This document shows, in pieces, positions 17,205 through 25,923 of a DNA stretch of 64,000 nt. Location of the stretch: contig NZ_FMHW01000002.1 in NCBI RefSeq assembly GCF_900090325.1, forward strand, positions 3,659,001 to 3,723,000, given 5' to 3'. Source of the DNA: Micromonospora pallida (GTDB lineage Bacteria; Actinomycetota; Actinomycetes; Mycobacteriales; Micromonosporaceae). Under the pieces are notes generated by a model that saw only the letters and a program-made list of their open reading frames with translations, searched no databases and had not been told where the DNA came from. The translations under genes and the position numbers were made by a program. Every line of letters begins with the position of its first letter. The stretch's first letter is position 1.

Positions 17205-17206
17205 GG

Positions 17207-17818
17207 TCAGGCGGCGGCCCGGACCAGGTCGACGAAGTACGCGTGCAGCCGCAGGTCGCCGGTCAACTCGGGGTGGAACGAGGTGGCCAGCAGGTTGCCC
17301 TGCCGGACGGCGACGATCCGACCGGCGGCCGGTCCCTCGGTGACCGTGCCGAGCACCTCGACCTCGTCGCCGACCCGCTCGACCCAGGGCGCGCGGATGA
17401 AGACCGCGTGGAACGGCTCCCCCTCGACCCCGGCGAGCGTCACCGGGGCCTCGAACGAGTCGACCTGCCGACCGAACGCGTTGCGCCGGACGGTCATCTC
17501 GATCGCCTCGAAGCCACGCTGGTCGGGACGGCCGTCGAGCACCTGCCGGGCCAGCATGATCATGCCGGCGCAGGAGCCGTAGACCGGCATGCCGGCGGCG
17601 ATCCGCTTGTCGATCGGCTCGCGCATCTCGAAGATGTCGACGAGCTTGCTGATCGTGGTGGACTCCCCGCCGGGGATGACCAGCCCGTCGACCGCGTCCA
17701 GTTCCTCGGGGCGGCGGACCGGGCGGGCGTCCGCGCCGCAGCCGATGAGGGCGTGTACGTGCTCGCGGACGTCACCCTGGAGCGCGAGCACCCCGATGAT
17801 GGGCCCGCCCATGTTCAC
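17207..17818 (-). CDS. pdxT: Pyridoxal 5'-phosphate synthase glutaminase subunit PdxT
   Basis: Class I glutaminase that supplies ammonia to PdxS for vitamin B6 synthesis. The nucleophile is in YGSCAGMI (Cys83 from the GTG at 17818, Cys81 from the ATG at 17812), and the His-Glu pair is in SFHPELTGD. The PGGES loop is at [13 protein letters not shown]. The GTG was preferred because AGGGG lies seven bases upstream of it, while the ATG six bases later is too far away. It follows pdxS after a 55-base spacer. Confidence 0.95.
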   Translation of the reverse strand: MNMGGPIIGVLALQGDVREHVHALIGCGADARPVRRPEELDAVDGLVIPGGESTTISKLVDIFEMREPIDKRIAAGMPVYGSCAGMIMLARQVLDGRPDQRGFEAIEMTVRRNAFGRQVDSFEAPVTLAGVEGEPFHAVFIRAPWVERVGDEVEVLGTVTEGPAAGRIVAVRQGNLLATSFHPELTGDLRLHAYFVDLVRAAA

Positions 17819-17873
17819 CAAGCCGCCCCTGTTCGCGACTGCGGGGCTCGCAACCCCGGCTCGCTCCTCACGC

Positions 17874-18791
17874 TCACCAGCCCCGCTCGGCCAGGCGGTG
17901 CGGCTGGGGGATCTCGTCGACGTTGATGCCGACCATCGCCTCGCCCAGGCCCCGGGAGACCTTGGCCAGCACGTCCGGGTCGTCGTGGAAGGTGGTGGCC
18001 TTGACGATCGCCGCGGCCCGCTGCGCCGGGTTCCCGGACTTGAAGATGCCCGAGCCGACGAAGACACCCTCCGCGCCGAGCTGCATCATCATGGCCGCGT
18101 CGGCCGGGGTGGCGATGCCGCCGGCGGTGAAGAGCACCACGGGCAGCTTGCCGGTCTCGGCGATCTCCTTGACCAGCTCGTACGGGGCCTGAAGCTCCTT
18201 GGCCGCGACGAACAGCTCGTCGGTCGGCAGCGTCTGGAGGCGACGGATCTCCTGGCGGATCTTACGCATGTGGGTGGTGGCGTTGGAGACGTCACCGGTG
18301 CCGGCCTCACCCTTGGAGCGGATCATGGCCGCGCCCTCGGTGATCCGGCGCAGCGCCTCGCCGAGGTTGGTCGCGCCACAGACGAAGGGGACGGTGAACG
18401 CCCACTTGTCGATGTGGTTGGCGTAGTCGGCCGGGGTGAGCACCTCGGACTCGTCGACATAGTCGACGCCGAGGGACTGGAGGATCTGCGCCTCGACGAA
18501 GTGGCCGATCCGGGCCTTGGCCATGACCGGGATGGAGACGGCGTTGATGATGCCGTCGATCATGTCGGGGTCGCTCATCCGGGAGACCCCGCCCTGCGCG
18601 CGGATGTCGGCGGGCACCCGCTCCAGGGCCATGACGGCGACCGCGCCGGCGTCCTCGGCGATCTTGGCCTGCTCGGCGGTGACCACGTCCATGATCACGC
18701 CGCCCTTGAGCATCTCGGCCATGCCGCGCTTGACGCGGGCGGTGCCGACGACGGGCGTGGCGGTGGCGGGCTGGGTGGTGGATTCGGACAC
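17874..18791 (-). CDS. pdxS: Pyridoxal 5'-phosphate synthase subunit PdxS
   Basis: Synthase barrel making PLP from ribose 5-phosphate, glyceraldehyde 3-phosphate and ammonia. The GTG at 18791 has GAGGAG nine bases upstream and gives 305 residues. The two catalytic lysines are Lys92 (MAKARIGH) and Lys160 (RSKGEAGTG), the expected 68 residues apart. The phosphate site [21 protein letters not shown] is conserved. A longer reading from 18833 is possible but lacks a ribosome site. First gene of pdxS-pdxT. Confidence 0.96.
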   Translation of the reverse strand: MSESTTQPATATPVVGTARVKRGMAEMLKGGVIMDVVTAEQAKIAEDAGAVAVMALERVPADIRAQGGVSRMSDPDMIDGIINAVSIPVMAKARIGHFVEAQILQSLGVDYVDESEVLTPADYANHIDKWAFTVPFVCGATNLGEALRRITEGAAMIRSKGEAGTGDVSNATTHMRKIRQEIRRLQTLPTDELFVAAKELQAPYELVKEIAETGKLPVVLFTAGGIATPADAAMMMQLGAEGVFVGSGIFKSGNPAQRAAAIVKATTFHDDPDVLAKVSRGLGEAMVGINVDEIPQPHRLAERGW

Positions 18792-18932
18792 GGGTGATCG
18801 CTCCTCGGCGTGTCGGGGGAGGTGCTGGGTCACGAAAATGCTACGTGCGGTCCAACACCGGTCCGACAGCCAATCAAGCCCCGGGTGGCCTGCTCTGTGA
18901 CGGTCGTCACCGCGTAACGGCCGCGGTCAGAC

Positions 18933-19037
18933 AGCCGTCACCGCAACTTCGCCCCGCTCAGGCGGCCGGCTCCGCTCCGCCCCGCTCAGGCAGCCCGTCA
19001 CCGCAGCTCCGGCCCGCTCAGGCGGCCGGTTCTCCGC
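18933..19037. repeat. Direct repeat of the 3' end of the 172-residue membrane protein gene
   Basis: A segment of about 45 bp at 18933-18976 recurs at 18991-19037, where it overlaps the real stop, with a partial third copy between them. The shared core is CCCGCTCAGGCGGCCGG, which contains the complement of the stop codon. Confidence 0.75.
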
Positions 19038-19536
19038 TGGTCGGGGCGTCCACCGGCGGGGCCAGGGTGGGGTCGTCCACGTCGAAGTAGCGCGGCCGGT
19101 CGTGCCGGCGGGCCATCCGGAGCAGGCGGACCAGCCGCCGGCGGCGGGCGGTGAGCGCGTCCCGGACCAGGTCGGTGTGGACCTGCCGGGCCAGCGCCAG
19201 GCGTCGGCTCGCCGCGATCACCGCCTCGCCGGCCGGGTCCGCCGGGTCGAACGGCACCGCCCGCAACTGCCGTGTGAGGTCGTTCTCGGCGACCTCCCGC
19301 TCGTCGGGCCCGGCGTCCAGGGCGATCCGCGCGGCGGCGTAGAGCTCCACGCCGTACCGCTGCTCGGCCAGGACCGCCGCGGCGGCCGCGCGGCGCAGCA
19401 GGTGGGCGTCGAGAGCCCGGGCCGCCGACTCCGCACGCAGGTGCAGCCGCTGGACCCGGGCAGCCGTCCAGAGCAGGTACGCCGACACCAGCACGACGAC
19501 CGCGACCGCGCCCACCACCCACCACATGCCCGGCAT
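19018..19536 (-). CDS. Single-pass membrane protein, LemA-like
   Basis: 172 residues. One N-terminal helix (MWWVVGAVAVVVLVSAYLLW) anchors a cytoplasmic, largely helical domain rich in Ala, Arg and Leu (LHLRAESAARALDAHLLRRAAAAAVLAEQ). The layout resembles LemA family proteins, but this is a weak resemblance. It is conserved in position between pdxS and pimA in related actinomycetes, so a role linked to envelope lipids is possible. The function is unknown. Confidence 0.8.
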   Translation of the reverse strand: MPGMWWVVGAVAVVVLVSAYLLWTAARVQRLHLRAESAARALDAHLLRRAAAAAVLAEQRYGVELYAAARIALDAGPDEREVAENDLTRQLRAVPFDPADPAGEAVIAASRRLALARQVHTDLVRDALTARRRRLVRLLRMARRHDRPRYFDVDDPTLAPPVDAPTSGEPAA

Positions 19537-19618
19537 CGTAGTGCTGCTCCCGTTCTCGTCCGCCCGGGCGCGGCGGCCGTCGTCACCTGAGCCACCCGCG
19601 CACCATCGTCACCGCCGC

Positions 19619-20779
19619 TCAGCCCAGCCCCACCCACTCCTGGTCGATCACCCGTCCGTCGGTGGCCTCGATGGCCGCCGCGTACACCTCGAGGACCCGG
19701 CGGGCGACCACCGGCCAGTCGAAGGTGGCCACCACCTGGTCGCCGCAGGCGGTCAGTTCCGCCCGCCGGGCCGGGTCGTCGAGCAGGGCGGCCATCGCGT
19801 CGCGCAGCGCGCCCGGGTCCCCGGTGGGGAAGAGTTGCCCGGCCCGCCCGCCGTCGAGCACCCGGCGGAACGCGTCCAGGTCGCTGGCGACCACCGTGGT
19901 GCCGGCGGCCAGCGCCTCGGTGAGGATCATGCCGAACGACTCGCCGCCGGTGTTCGGCGCGACGTAGAGGTGCACACTGCGCAGCATGCGCGGTTTGTCC
20001 GCCTCGGAGACCAGGCCGAGGAAGGTCACCCGGTCCCGCAGGTCACGCGGGATGCGGTCGTACAGGTCGTCGGCCTCGCCCGGACCGGCGACCAGCAGCC
20101 GCAGGCCAGGCCGGCGTGGGGCCAGCTCGACGAAGGCGTCCCGGAGCACCGGGAACCCCTTGCGCGGCTCGGTGAACCGGCCGAGGAAGCCGACCGTGCC
20201 CCCGGTGCCCGGACCGCACTCCCCCGGCCAGCCGGGCAGCGGCTCCGCGCCGGTGAACCGAGCCACGGTAACCCCGTTCGGAATCTCCACCGCGCCGCCG
20301 TCCATGTGCTCGACCTGCACCTTGCGGGCGAGGGCGCTGACCGCGATGCGGGCGGTGATCCGTTCCAGCACGATCTGGAGCACGCCCTGGGCGGCGGCGA
20401 GCGCCCGCGAACGGGTCATCGCGGTGTGGAAGGTCGCCACCACCGGTCCCCGGGCGGAGAGTACGGCCAGCAGCGACAGGCTCAGCGTCAGCGGCTCGTG
20501 CACGTGCAGGACGTCGAAGTCGCCCCGGGTGATCCAGCGCCGGACCCGGGCGGTGGAGACCGGCCCGAAGGCGATCCGGGCCACCGAGCCGTTGTACGGC
20601 AGCGGTACCGCCCGGCCGGCCGACACCACGTACGGCGGCAGTGGCGAGTCCTCGTCGGCGGGAGCGAGCACGCTCACCTCGTGCCCGAGGCCGATCAGCG
20701 CCTCCGCGAGGTCAACGACGTGGTTCTGCACGCCGCCGGGTACGTCGAAGGAGTACGGGCACACGATGCCGATCCGCAC
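19619..20779 (-). CDS. pimA: Phosphatidylinositol alpha-mannosyltransferase PimA
   Basis: GT4 enzyme that adds the first mannose from GDP-mannose to phosphatidylinositol on the inner membrane face. From the GTG at 20779 it is 386 residues. The N-terminus RIGIVCPYSFDVPGGVQNHV has the glycine-rich acceptor loop, followed by HVHEPLTLSLSL, LGRFTEPRKGF and the donor-site motif APNTGGESFGMILTEALAAG. It lies downstream of the acyltransferase and pgsA genes, together giving the start of PIM synthesis. Confidence 0.92.
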   Translation of the reverse strand: MRIGIVCPYSFDVPGGVQNHVVDLAEALIGLGHEVSVLAPADEDSPLPPYVVSAGRAVPLPYNGSVARIAFGPVSTARVRRWITRGDFDVLHVHEPLTLSLSLLAVLSARGPVVATFHTAMTRSRALAAAQGVLQIVLERITARIAVSALARKVQVEHMDGGAVEIPNGVTVARFTGAEPLPGWPGECGPGTGGTVGFLGRFTEPRKGFPVLRDAFVELAPRRPGLRLLVAGPGEADDLYDRIPRDLRDRVTFLGLVSEADKPRMLRSVHLYVAPNTGGESFGMILTEALAAGTTVVASDLDAFRRVLDGGRAGQLFPTGDPGALRDAMAALLDDPARRAELTACGDQVVATFDWPVVARRVLEVYAAAIEATDGRVIDQEWVGLG

Positions 20780-20886
20780 AGCTGGGGCCTTTCGTTGACT
20801 GCCGCGGGGCTCCGCTCCGCTGCTCCTCGCACTCCGGCTCGCCGCACCTGCCGCCTCGCTCTCACGCTCTCCCCGGGGCCGTACCG

Positions 20887-21840
20887 TCAGACCGGTCCGG
20901 AGGCCGCCGGGGGCCGGCTCTCCCGCCGGGGCCGCGGCGACGGGTCTCCGGGGCCGTCCTGGTCCAGCCACATCCGCTGCAACATGTGCCAGTCTTCCGG
21001 ATGGCGGGCGATGCCCGCCGCCAGTCCGTCGGCAATGCGCTGGGTCAGCAGCCGGGCCCGCTGGTCGAGCGGGCCGCTGGCCGGGTCGGGCAGCTCCAGC
21101 GGCCCCTCGATGGACGTGCACGCCGCGTCCGGTTCGTACCACATCGTGGCGACGTAGAGGGGTGCGCCGGTGCGCAGGGCGAGCAGGGCCGGTCCGGCGG
21201 GCATCCGGGTCCGCCCGCCGAAGAAGGTGACCTCCACGCCCCGGGCGGAGAGGTCCCGGTCGGCCAACAGCGGCACGACGTGCCCGGCGTTCAGCCGCTC
21301 GACGAGGATCTCGAAGGGGGGCCGTTCGCCGCCGTGGGTGGGCAGGATCTCCATGCCGAGGCCGCGCCGGAAGGCGAGGAAGCGCTCGTAGACCGCCTCG
21401 GGCCGGAGCCGTTCGGCGACCGTGGTGATCGGCCAGCCCTGGGCGGCGACCCAGGCTCCGGCAGCGTCCCAGTTACCGGCGTGCGGCAGCGCGATCACCG
21501 CGCCCCGGCCGGACGCCACGTCGGCGGCGAGCAGTTCCTTGCCGTGGGTCAGCCGGAAGCCGGTGAGGATCTGCTCCCGGCTGCGCGAGGGCAGCCGGAA
21601 CGCCTCCAGCCAGTACCGGGCGTAGGAACGCAGTCCCGCCCGCACCAGCTCGGCCAGCTCCGCCTCGGGCACCTCGGGGCCGACCACCCGGCGCAGGTTC
21701 GCGGCGAGTCGGGCGGTCCCCGCGCCGCCGCGCCGGTGGGCCCGGTCCGCCCCGGCGCGGAAGAGCGCGGCGGCAACCGGTCCGGGCAGCGCGCGGACCA
21801 GCCGCCACCCGGCGACGTAACCCAGTTCGGCGAGGTTCAC
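20887..21840 (-). CDS. patA: Phosphatidylinositol mannoside acyltransferase
   Basis: 317 residues, LPLAT/HtrB superfamily. The acyltransferase motif HX4D is present as HAGNWD, and the second block is VVPLLADRDLSARGVEVTFFGG. It acylates the mannose added by PimA. The GTG at 21840 has GGAG seven bases upstream. A Pro/Arg-rich tail follows the domain. The position between pgsA and pimA matches the order known from Streptomyces and mycobacteria. Confidence 0.9.
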   Translation of the reverse strand: MNLAELGYVAGWRLVRALPGPVAAALFRAGADRAHRRGGAGTARLAANLRRVVGPEVPEAELAELVRAGLRSYARYWLEAFRLPSRSREQILTGFRLTHGKELLAADVASGRGAVIALPHAGNWDAAGAWVAAQGWPITTVAERLRPEAVYERFLAFRRGLGMEILPTHGGERPPFEILVERLNAGHVVPLLADRDLSARGVEVTFFGGRTRMPAGPALLALRTGAPLYVATMWYEPDAACTSIEGPLELPDPASGPLDQRARLLTQRIADGLAAGIARHPEDWHMLQRMWLDQDGPGDPSPRPRRESRPPAASGPV

Positions 21841-21988
21841 GCCGGTGCTCCGGGGGCGTCGGCGGGGTCCGCCAGGACCGGTCCCACCGCGACCGGGAGC
21901 GCTGGGGTCGCCGCGACCGGGACCGCCGAGACCGCCCGGACGGCAGGGGCCATCCGGGCACGACGGCGAGGCGCGCCGGTCGGGTGGG

Positions 21989-22618
21989 TCACCCCGACAC
22001 GCCCGCCCGGGCCCGCTGGGCCTGCCGGTAGACGTGCGCCATCCGCTGGCCGACGGTGAAGACCGACACGGCGGCGAGCAGCCAGAGCGCCACCACCAGG
22101 GCCCGGTCGACGCCGAGCCCGGTGAGCAGTCCGCCGACCCCGACGATCAGCAGCCGCTCGGTCCGTTCGGCGATGCCCACGTTGCAGGTCATGCCGAGTC
22201 CCTCGGCCCGCGCCTTGACGTAGGAGACCAGGCCGCCGGCGGCGAGACAGATCAGCGCCGCGGCCACCCCGCCCCGGTCACCCTGGGTGGCGAGGTAGTA
22301 GGCCACCGCGCCGAAGACCGCGCTGTCGGCGACGCGGTCCATGCTGGAGTCGAGGAACGCGCCGAACGTGGTGGAGCCGCCGCTCATCCGGGCCATCGTG
22401 CCGTCGAGCAGGTCGGTCAGCGCGAAGATGGTGACGATGAGGGCCCCGGTGACCAGGTGGCCGCGCGCACCGAACCCGAGCGCGCCGACGAGCACCCCGA
22501 CGGTGCCCGCGACGGTGACCGCGTTGGGGGTGATGCCCGCACGGAGGAAGGTGCGTGCGATGGGCTCGACGACACGGGTCATCCCCGCTCGGGCCGACAC
22601 TTGGAAGATCTTCGCCAT
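21989..22618 (-). CDS. pgsA: CDP-alcohol phosphatidyltransferase, phosphatidylinositol phosphate synthase
   Basis: Joins CDP-diacylglycerol and inositol phosphate to make the PI precursor of PIMs. The ATG at 22618 gives 209 residues (MAKIFQVSARAGMTRVVEP). The CDP-alcohol motif DG..AR........G...D...D is complete in DGTMARMSGGSTTFGAFLD plus SSMD. About six membrane segments are visible. It begins the leftward PIM cluster and is divergent from the EF-G-like gene across a 245-base spacer. Confidence 0.92.
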   Translation of the reverse strand: MAKIFQVSARAGMTRVVEPIARTFLRAGITPNAVTVAGTVGVLVGALGFGARGHLVTGALIVTIFALTDLLDGTMARMSGGSTTFGAFLDSSMDRVADSAVFGAVAYYLATQGDRGGVAAALICLAAGGLVSYVKARAEGLGMTCNVGIAERTERLLIVGVGGLLTGLGVDRALVVALWLLAAVSVFTVGQRMAHVYRQAQRARAGVSG

Positions 22619-22863
22619 GGCGGTCCCACGATAACGGTCCACCGGTGCGGGTGGTACCGCCGGTGGTCGCGACCCGCCCGGCGAGGTTGTGTCGGATCGG
22701 TAACGGGTGTGAGATCGAGGCAGGGACGTGAGCCAGCTCACCCGCCCACCCCCACGTTCCCGGAACGCAGCAGTCCACCGGAGGATATCGCCGCGCACCC
22801 GCCCGGGCCGTTTCCCGTCACGCGGCGGTCGCCACCACACCACCGCTGAGGGAGGTGCGCCCC

Positions 22864-25020
22864 ATGGCGCAGAGGAGTCACGAGAAGGGTTCCACCGGCG
22901 CCGCGCCGGTGGCCGACGAGCCGCGCCGGGTCCGCAACGTGGTGCTGGTCGGCCACTCCGGGGCCGGCAAGACGACCCTGGTCGAGGGGTTGCTCGCGGC
23001 CAGCGGCACGATCACCCGGGTCGGCACGGTCGGCGACGGCACCACGGTCTGCGACCATGACCCCGCCGCCGTACGCCAGCAACGCTCGGTGAGCCTGGCC
23101 TGCGCGCCGCTGCTGCACCACGACGTCAAGGTGAACCTCCTGGACACCCCCGGCTACGCCGACTTCGTCGGCGAACTGCGTGCCGGGCTCCGCGCCGCCG
23201 ACGCCGCCCTGTTCGTGGTCTCCGCCGTCGACGGCATGGACGCGGCCACCGCCGCGCTCTGGGAGGAGTGCGCGGCCGTCGACATGCCCCGCGCGGTGGC
23301 GGTGTCCCGGCTGGACCACCCGCGCGCCGACTTCGACGAGGCGGTGGCGCTGTGCCAGCGGGTCTTCGGCGACAACGTGCTCCCGCTCTACCTGCCGATG
23401 CTCGGCGACGACGGGATCTCGGTGGTGGGGCTGATGGGGCTGATCACCCGCCGGGTCTTCGACTACACCGCCGGGCTGCCGGCCGCCATCCGGCAGCCCG
23501 ACCCGGAGCACCTGCCGGCCATCGGCGAGGCCCGTAACGAGCTGATCGAGGGGGTCATCGCCGAGAGCGAGGACGAGACCCTGATGGACCGCTACCTCGA
23601 GGGCGAGGAGATCGGCACCGACATCCTCGTGGCGGATCTGGAGAAGGCGGTCGCCCGGGGCCACTTCTATCCGGTGGTGCCGGTCTGCGCGCAGACCGGG
23701 GTGGGCCTCGATGTCCTGCTGGAGGTGCTGACCGCGGCCTTCCCGTCGCCGCCGGAACACGCCCTGCCGGCGGTGACCGGGGTGGATGGCTCGCCCCGGC
23801 CGCCGTTGACCTGCGACCCGGACGGGCCGCTGGTCGCCGAGGTGGTCAAGACCACCGTCGACCGGCACGTCGGTCGGGTCTCCCTGGTCCGGGTCTTCTC
23901 CGGCACCCTGCGGCCGGAGCAGACCATCCACGTGTCCGGGCACGGCCTGGCCGAGCGCGGACACCCCGACCACGACGCCGACGAGCGGGTCGGGCACGTC
24001 TACAGCCCGCTCGGCGCGACGCTGCGGGAGGTGCCGTACTGCGTGGCCGGAGACGTCTGTGCGATCACCAAGTCGGGCAGCGCGGAGACCGGCGACACCA
24101 TCTCCGCCAAGGACGACCCACTGCTGGTCGCCCCGTGGGAGATGCCCGAACCGCTGCTGCCGGTGGCGGTCGCCGCGCGCAGCCGGGCCGACGAGGACGC
24201 GCTGGCCCGGAACCTGGCCCGGCTGGTCGCCGGCGATCCGACCCTGCGGTTGGAACGCAACCCGGAGACCCACCAGTTGGTGCTCTGGTGCATGGGCGAG
24301 GCACACGCCGACGTGGTGCTGGACCGGCTGCGCGGCGGCGGCGTCGACCTGGAGACCGAGCCGGTGCGGGTGCCGCTGCGGGAGACGTTTGCCGCCACCG
24401 CCACCGGGCACGGCCGGCACGTCAAGCAGTCCGGCGGGCACGGCCAGTACGCCGTCTGCCACATCGAGGTGGAGCCGCTGCCCCGGGGCACGGGGTTCGA
24501 GTTCGTCGACCGGGTGGTCGGCGGCGCGGTACCGCACACCTACATCCCGTCCGTGGAGAAGGGCGTCCGGGCCCAGATGGAGCGGGGTCTGACGGCCGGA
24601 TACCCGACGGTCGACCTGCGGGTGACACTGGTGGACGGCAAGGCGCACAGCGTCGACTCCTCCGACGCGGCGTTCCAGACCGCCGGGGCCCTCGCCCTGC
24701 GCGACGCCGCCGAGAAGGGCGGGGTGGTCCTGCTGGAGCCGGTGGACGAGGTGGTCGTCCAGATTCCCGACCGGTACGTGGGCGCGGTGCTGGGCGACCT
24801 CTCCGGCCGGCGCGGCCGGGTGCTCGGCACCGAGCCCGACCCGTCCGGGGTGGACCGTACGCTGGTCCGCGCCGAGGTGCCCGCCACCGAGCTGCTGCGG
24901 TACGCGGTGGAGCTGCGGGGGACGACCTCCGGTACCGGCACGTTCCGCCGCTCGTTCGCCCGCTACGAGCAGCTTCCCGCCCACCTGGCCGACGGGGTCC
25001 GCCCCACGCACGCCTCCTGA
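22864..25020 (+). CDS. EF-G-like GTPase (EF-G2 paralog)
   Basis: 718 residues. The ATG at 22864 is preceded by GGGAGG at eight bases; a GTG nine bases earlier was rejected because it overlaps that site. The five EF-G domains are present: G1 GHSGAGKTTLVEG, G3 DTPGYADFVGE, domain II, the domain IV stretch HVKQSGGHGQYAVCHIEVEP, and domain V. The G4 motif NKxD is replaced by SRLD (AVSRLDHPRAD), which marks the EF-G2 branch, whose role is unclear in mycobacteria. It interrupts the conserved HIT-pgsA order. Confidence 0.92.
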   Translation: MAQRSHEKGSTGAAPVADEPRRVRNVVLVGHSGAGKTTLVEGLLAASGTITRVGTVGDGTTVCDHDPAAVRQQRSVSLACAPLLHHDVKVNLLDTPGYADFVGELRAGLRAADAALFVVSAVDGMDAATAALWEECAAVDMPRAVAVSRLDHPRADFDEAVALCQRVFGDNVLPLYLPMLGDDGISVVGLMGLITRRVFDYTAGLPAAIRQPDPEHLPAIGEARNELIEGVIAESEDETLMDRYLEGEEIGTDILVADLEKAVARGHFYPVVPVCAQTGVGLDVLLEVLTAAFPSPPEHALPAVTGVDGSPRPPLTCDPDGPLVAEVVKTTVDRHVGRVSLVRVFSGTLRPEQTIHVSGHGLAERGHPDHDADERVGHVYSPLGATLREVPYCVAGDVCAITKSGSAETGDTISAKDDPLLVAPWEMPEPLLPVAVAARSRADEDALARNLARLVAGDPTLRLERNPETHQLVLWCMGEAHADVVLDRLRGGGVDLETEPVRVPLRETFAATATGHGRHVKQSGGHGQYAVCHIEVEPLPRGTGFEFVDRVVGGAVPHTYIPSVEKGVRAQMERGLTAGYPTVDLRVTLVDGKAHSVDSSDAAFQTAGALALRDAAEKGGVVLLEPVDEVVVQIPDRYVGAVLGDLSGRRGRVLGTEPDPSGVDRTLVRAEVPATELLRYAVELRGTTSGTGTFRRSFARYEQLPAHLADGVRPTHAS

Positions 25021-25110
25021 CCCCGCCTGCGGAGGCCGCGCGCGCCTCCTGCCCCCGCCGACCGGGCCGGACGCCGCACGCATCCTGACCCCGCCCGCCG
25101 ACCGGCCGAA
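25008..25110. repeat. Degenerate copies of the EF-G-like gene 3' end
   Basis: The end of the gene, CGCCTCCTGACCCCGCC (with its TGA), recurs twice downstream as CGCCTCCTGCCCCCGCC near 25044 and CGCATCCTGACCCCGCC near 25079. The later copies also share a GCCGACCGG block. Confidence 0.65.
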
Positions 25111-25120
25111 CGCCACCGGC

Positions 25121-25177
25121 GGGCGGTCAGGCGGCCGGCGGGCGGTCAGGCGGCCGGCGGGCGGTCAGGCGGCCGGC
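25121..25177. repeat. Three perfect 19-bp tandem repeats at the HIT gene 3' end
   Basis: The unit GGGCGGTCAGGCGGCCGGC stands at 25121-25139, 25140-25158 and 25159-25177 without a mismatch. The third copy includes the HIT stop codon, and the others repeat it outside the gene. Confidence 0.95.
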
Positions 25178-25680
25178 CACGACTTGGCGAGCAGGTCACG
25201 GGTGTCGGTGAGCAACTGGGGCAGGACCTTGGTCCGCCCGATCACCGGCATGAAGTTGGCGTCGCCGCCCCACCGGGGCACCACGTGCTGGTGCAGGTGG
25301 GCGGCGATCCCGGCCCCGGCCACGCCGCCCTGGTTCATGCCGAGGTTGAACCCGTGGGCGTTGCTGACCTCGCGGACCACCCGCATCGCGGTCTGGGTGA
25401 AGGCGGCCAGCTCGGCGGTCTCCGGCAGGTCGAGTTCGGTGTAGTCGGCGACGTGCCGGTACGGGCAGACCAGCAGGTGGCCCGGGTTGTACGGGTAGAG
25501 GTTGAGCACCGCGAAGACGTGTGTGCCCCGGGCCACCACCAGACTCTGCTCCCGGGCCAGCCCGGGGGCCTGGCAGAACGGGCAGCCGGCGGGCTTCTCG
25601 TACCCGCCCTCGGGCCGGTCCTCGCCGGTGATGTAGGTCATCCGGTGCGGAGTCCAGAGCCGCTCCAGGCTGTCGGCCAT
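25165..25680 (-). CDS. HIT family hydrolase (Ap4A phosphorylase-like)
   Basis: 171 residues from the ATG at 25680; a GTG at 25704 is an alternative. The histidine triad is HLHQHVVPR. An N-terminal Cys pair (GCPFCQ) with downstream His residues may form the zinc site seen in the Ap4A phosphorylase group of actinobacteria. It probably splits dinucleoside polyphosphates or related nucleotides. It is part of the conserved thrS-HIT-pgsA neighbourhood. Confidence 0.9.
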   Translation of the reverse strand: MADSLERLWTPHRMTYITGEDRPEGGYEKPAGCPFCQAPGLAREQSLVVARGTHVFAVLNLYPYNPGHLLVCPYRHVADYTELDLPETAELAAFTQTAMRVVREVSNAHGFNLGMNQGGVAGAGIAAHLHQHVVPRWGGDANFMPVIGRTKVLPQLLTDTRDLLAKSWPAA

Positions 25681-25850
25681 GCCGCTGTCCGTGTGCCGTT
25701 CCACCCCTGCCACGCCACCGATCCTACGGTCCCGACCGGGCATACCCGGATGACCCGGCGCCGCCTTCGGACCAGGGCATCGCCACATGATATATGGCCA
25801 CCTATGCCGCCATAACCGCCCGGGGCCAGATTAAGAATGTGTGAAGAATA

Positions 25851-25878
25851 TTGACGCCCAGGCCATGAGCACTAAGAC
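25851..25878 (+). promoter_or_regulatory. Candidate promoter of the M15 peptidase gene
   Basis: TTGACG at 25851-25856 and TAAGAC at 25873-25878 are 16 bases apart within an AT-rich patch (about 25785-25910) that stands out from the surrounding G+C-rich DNA. The implied leader is about 40 bases. Confidence 0.4.
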
Positions 25879-25923
25879 TTTCATACCAATCTATTGAGAT
25901 GATCGTCGATGGGAGTGTGCGTC

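Noticed and set aside
25800..25923. ydaO-type c-di-AMP riboswitch before the wall peptidase
   Set aside because: The leader is short and AT-rich and lacks the conserved G-rich elements of that riboswitch.
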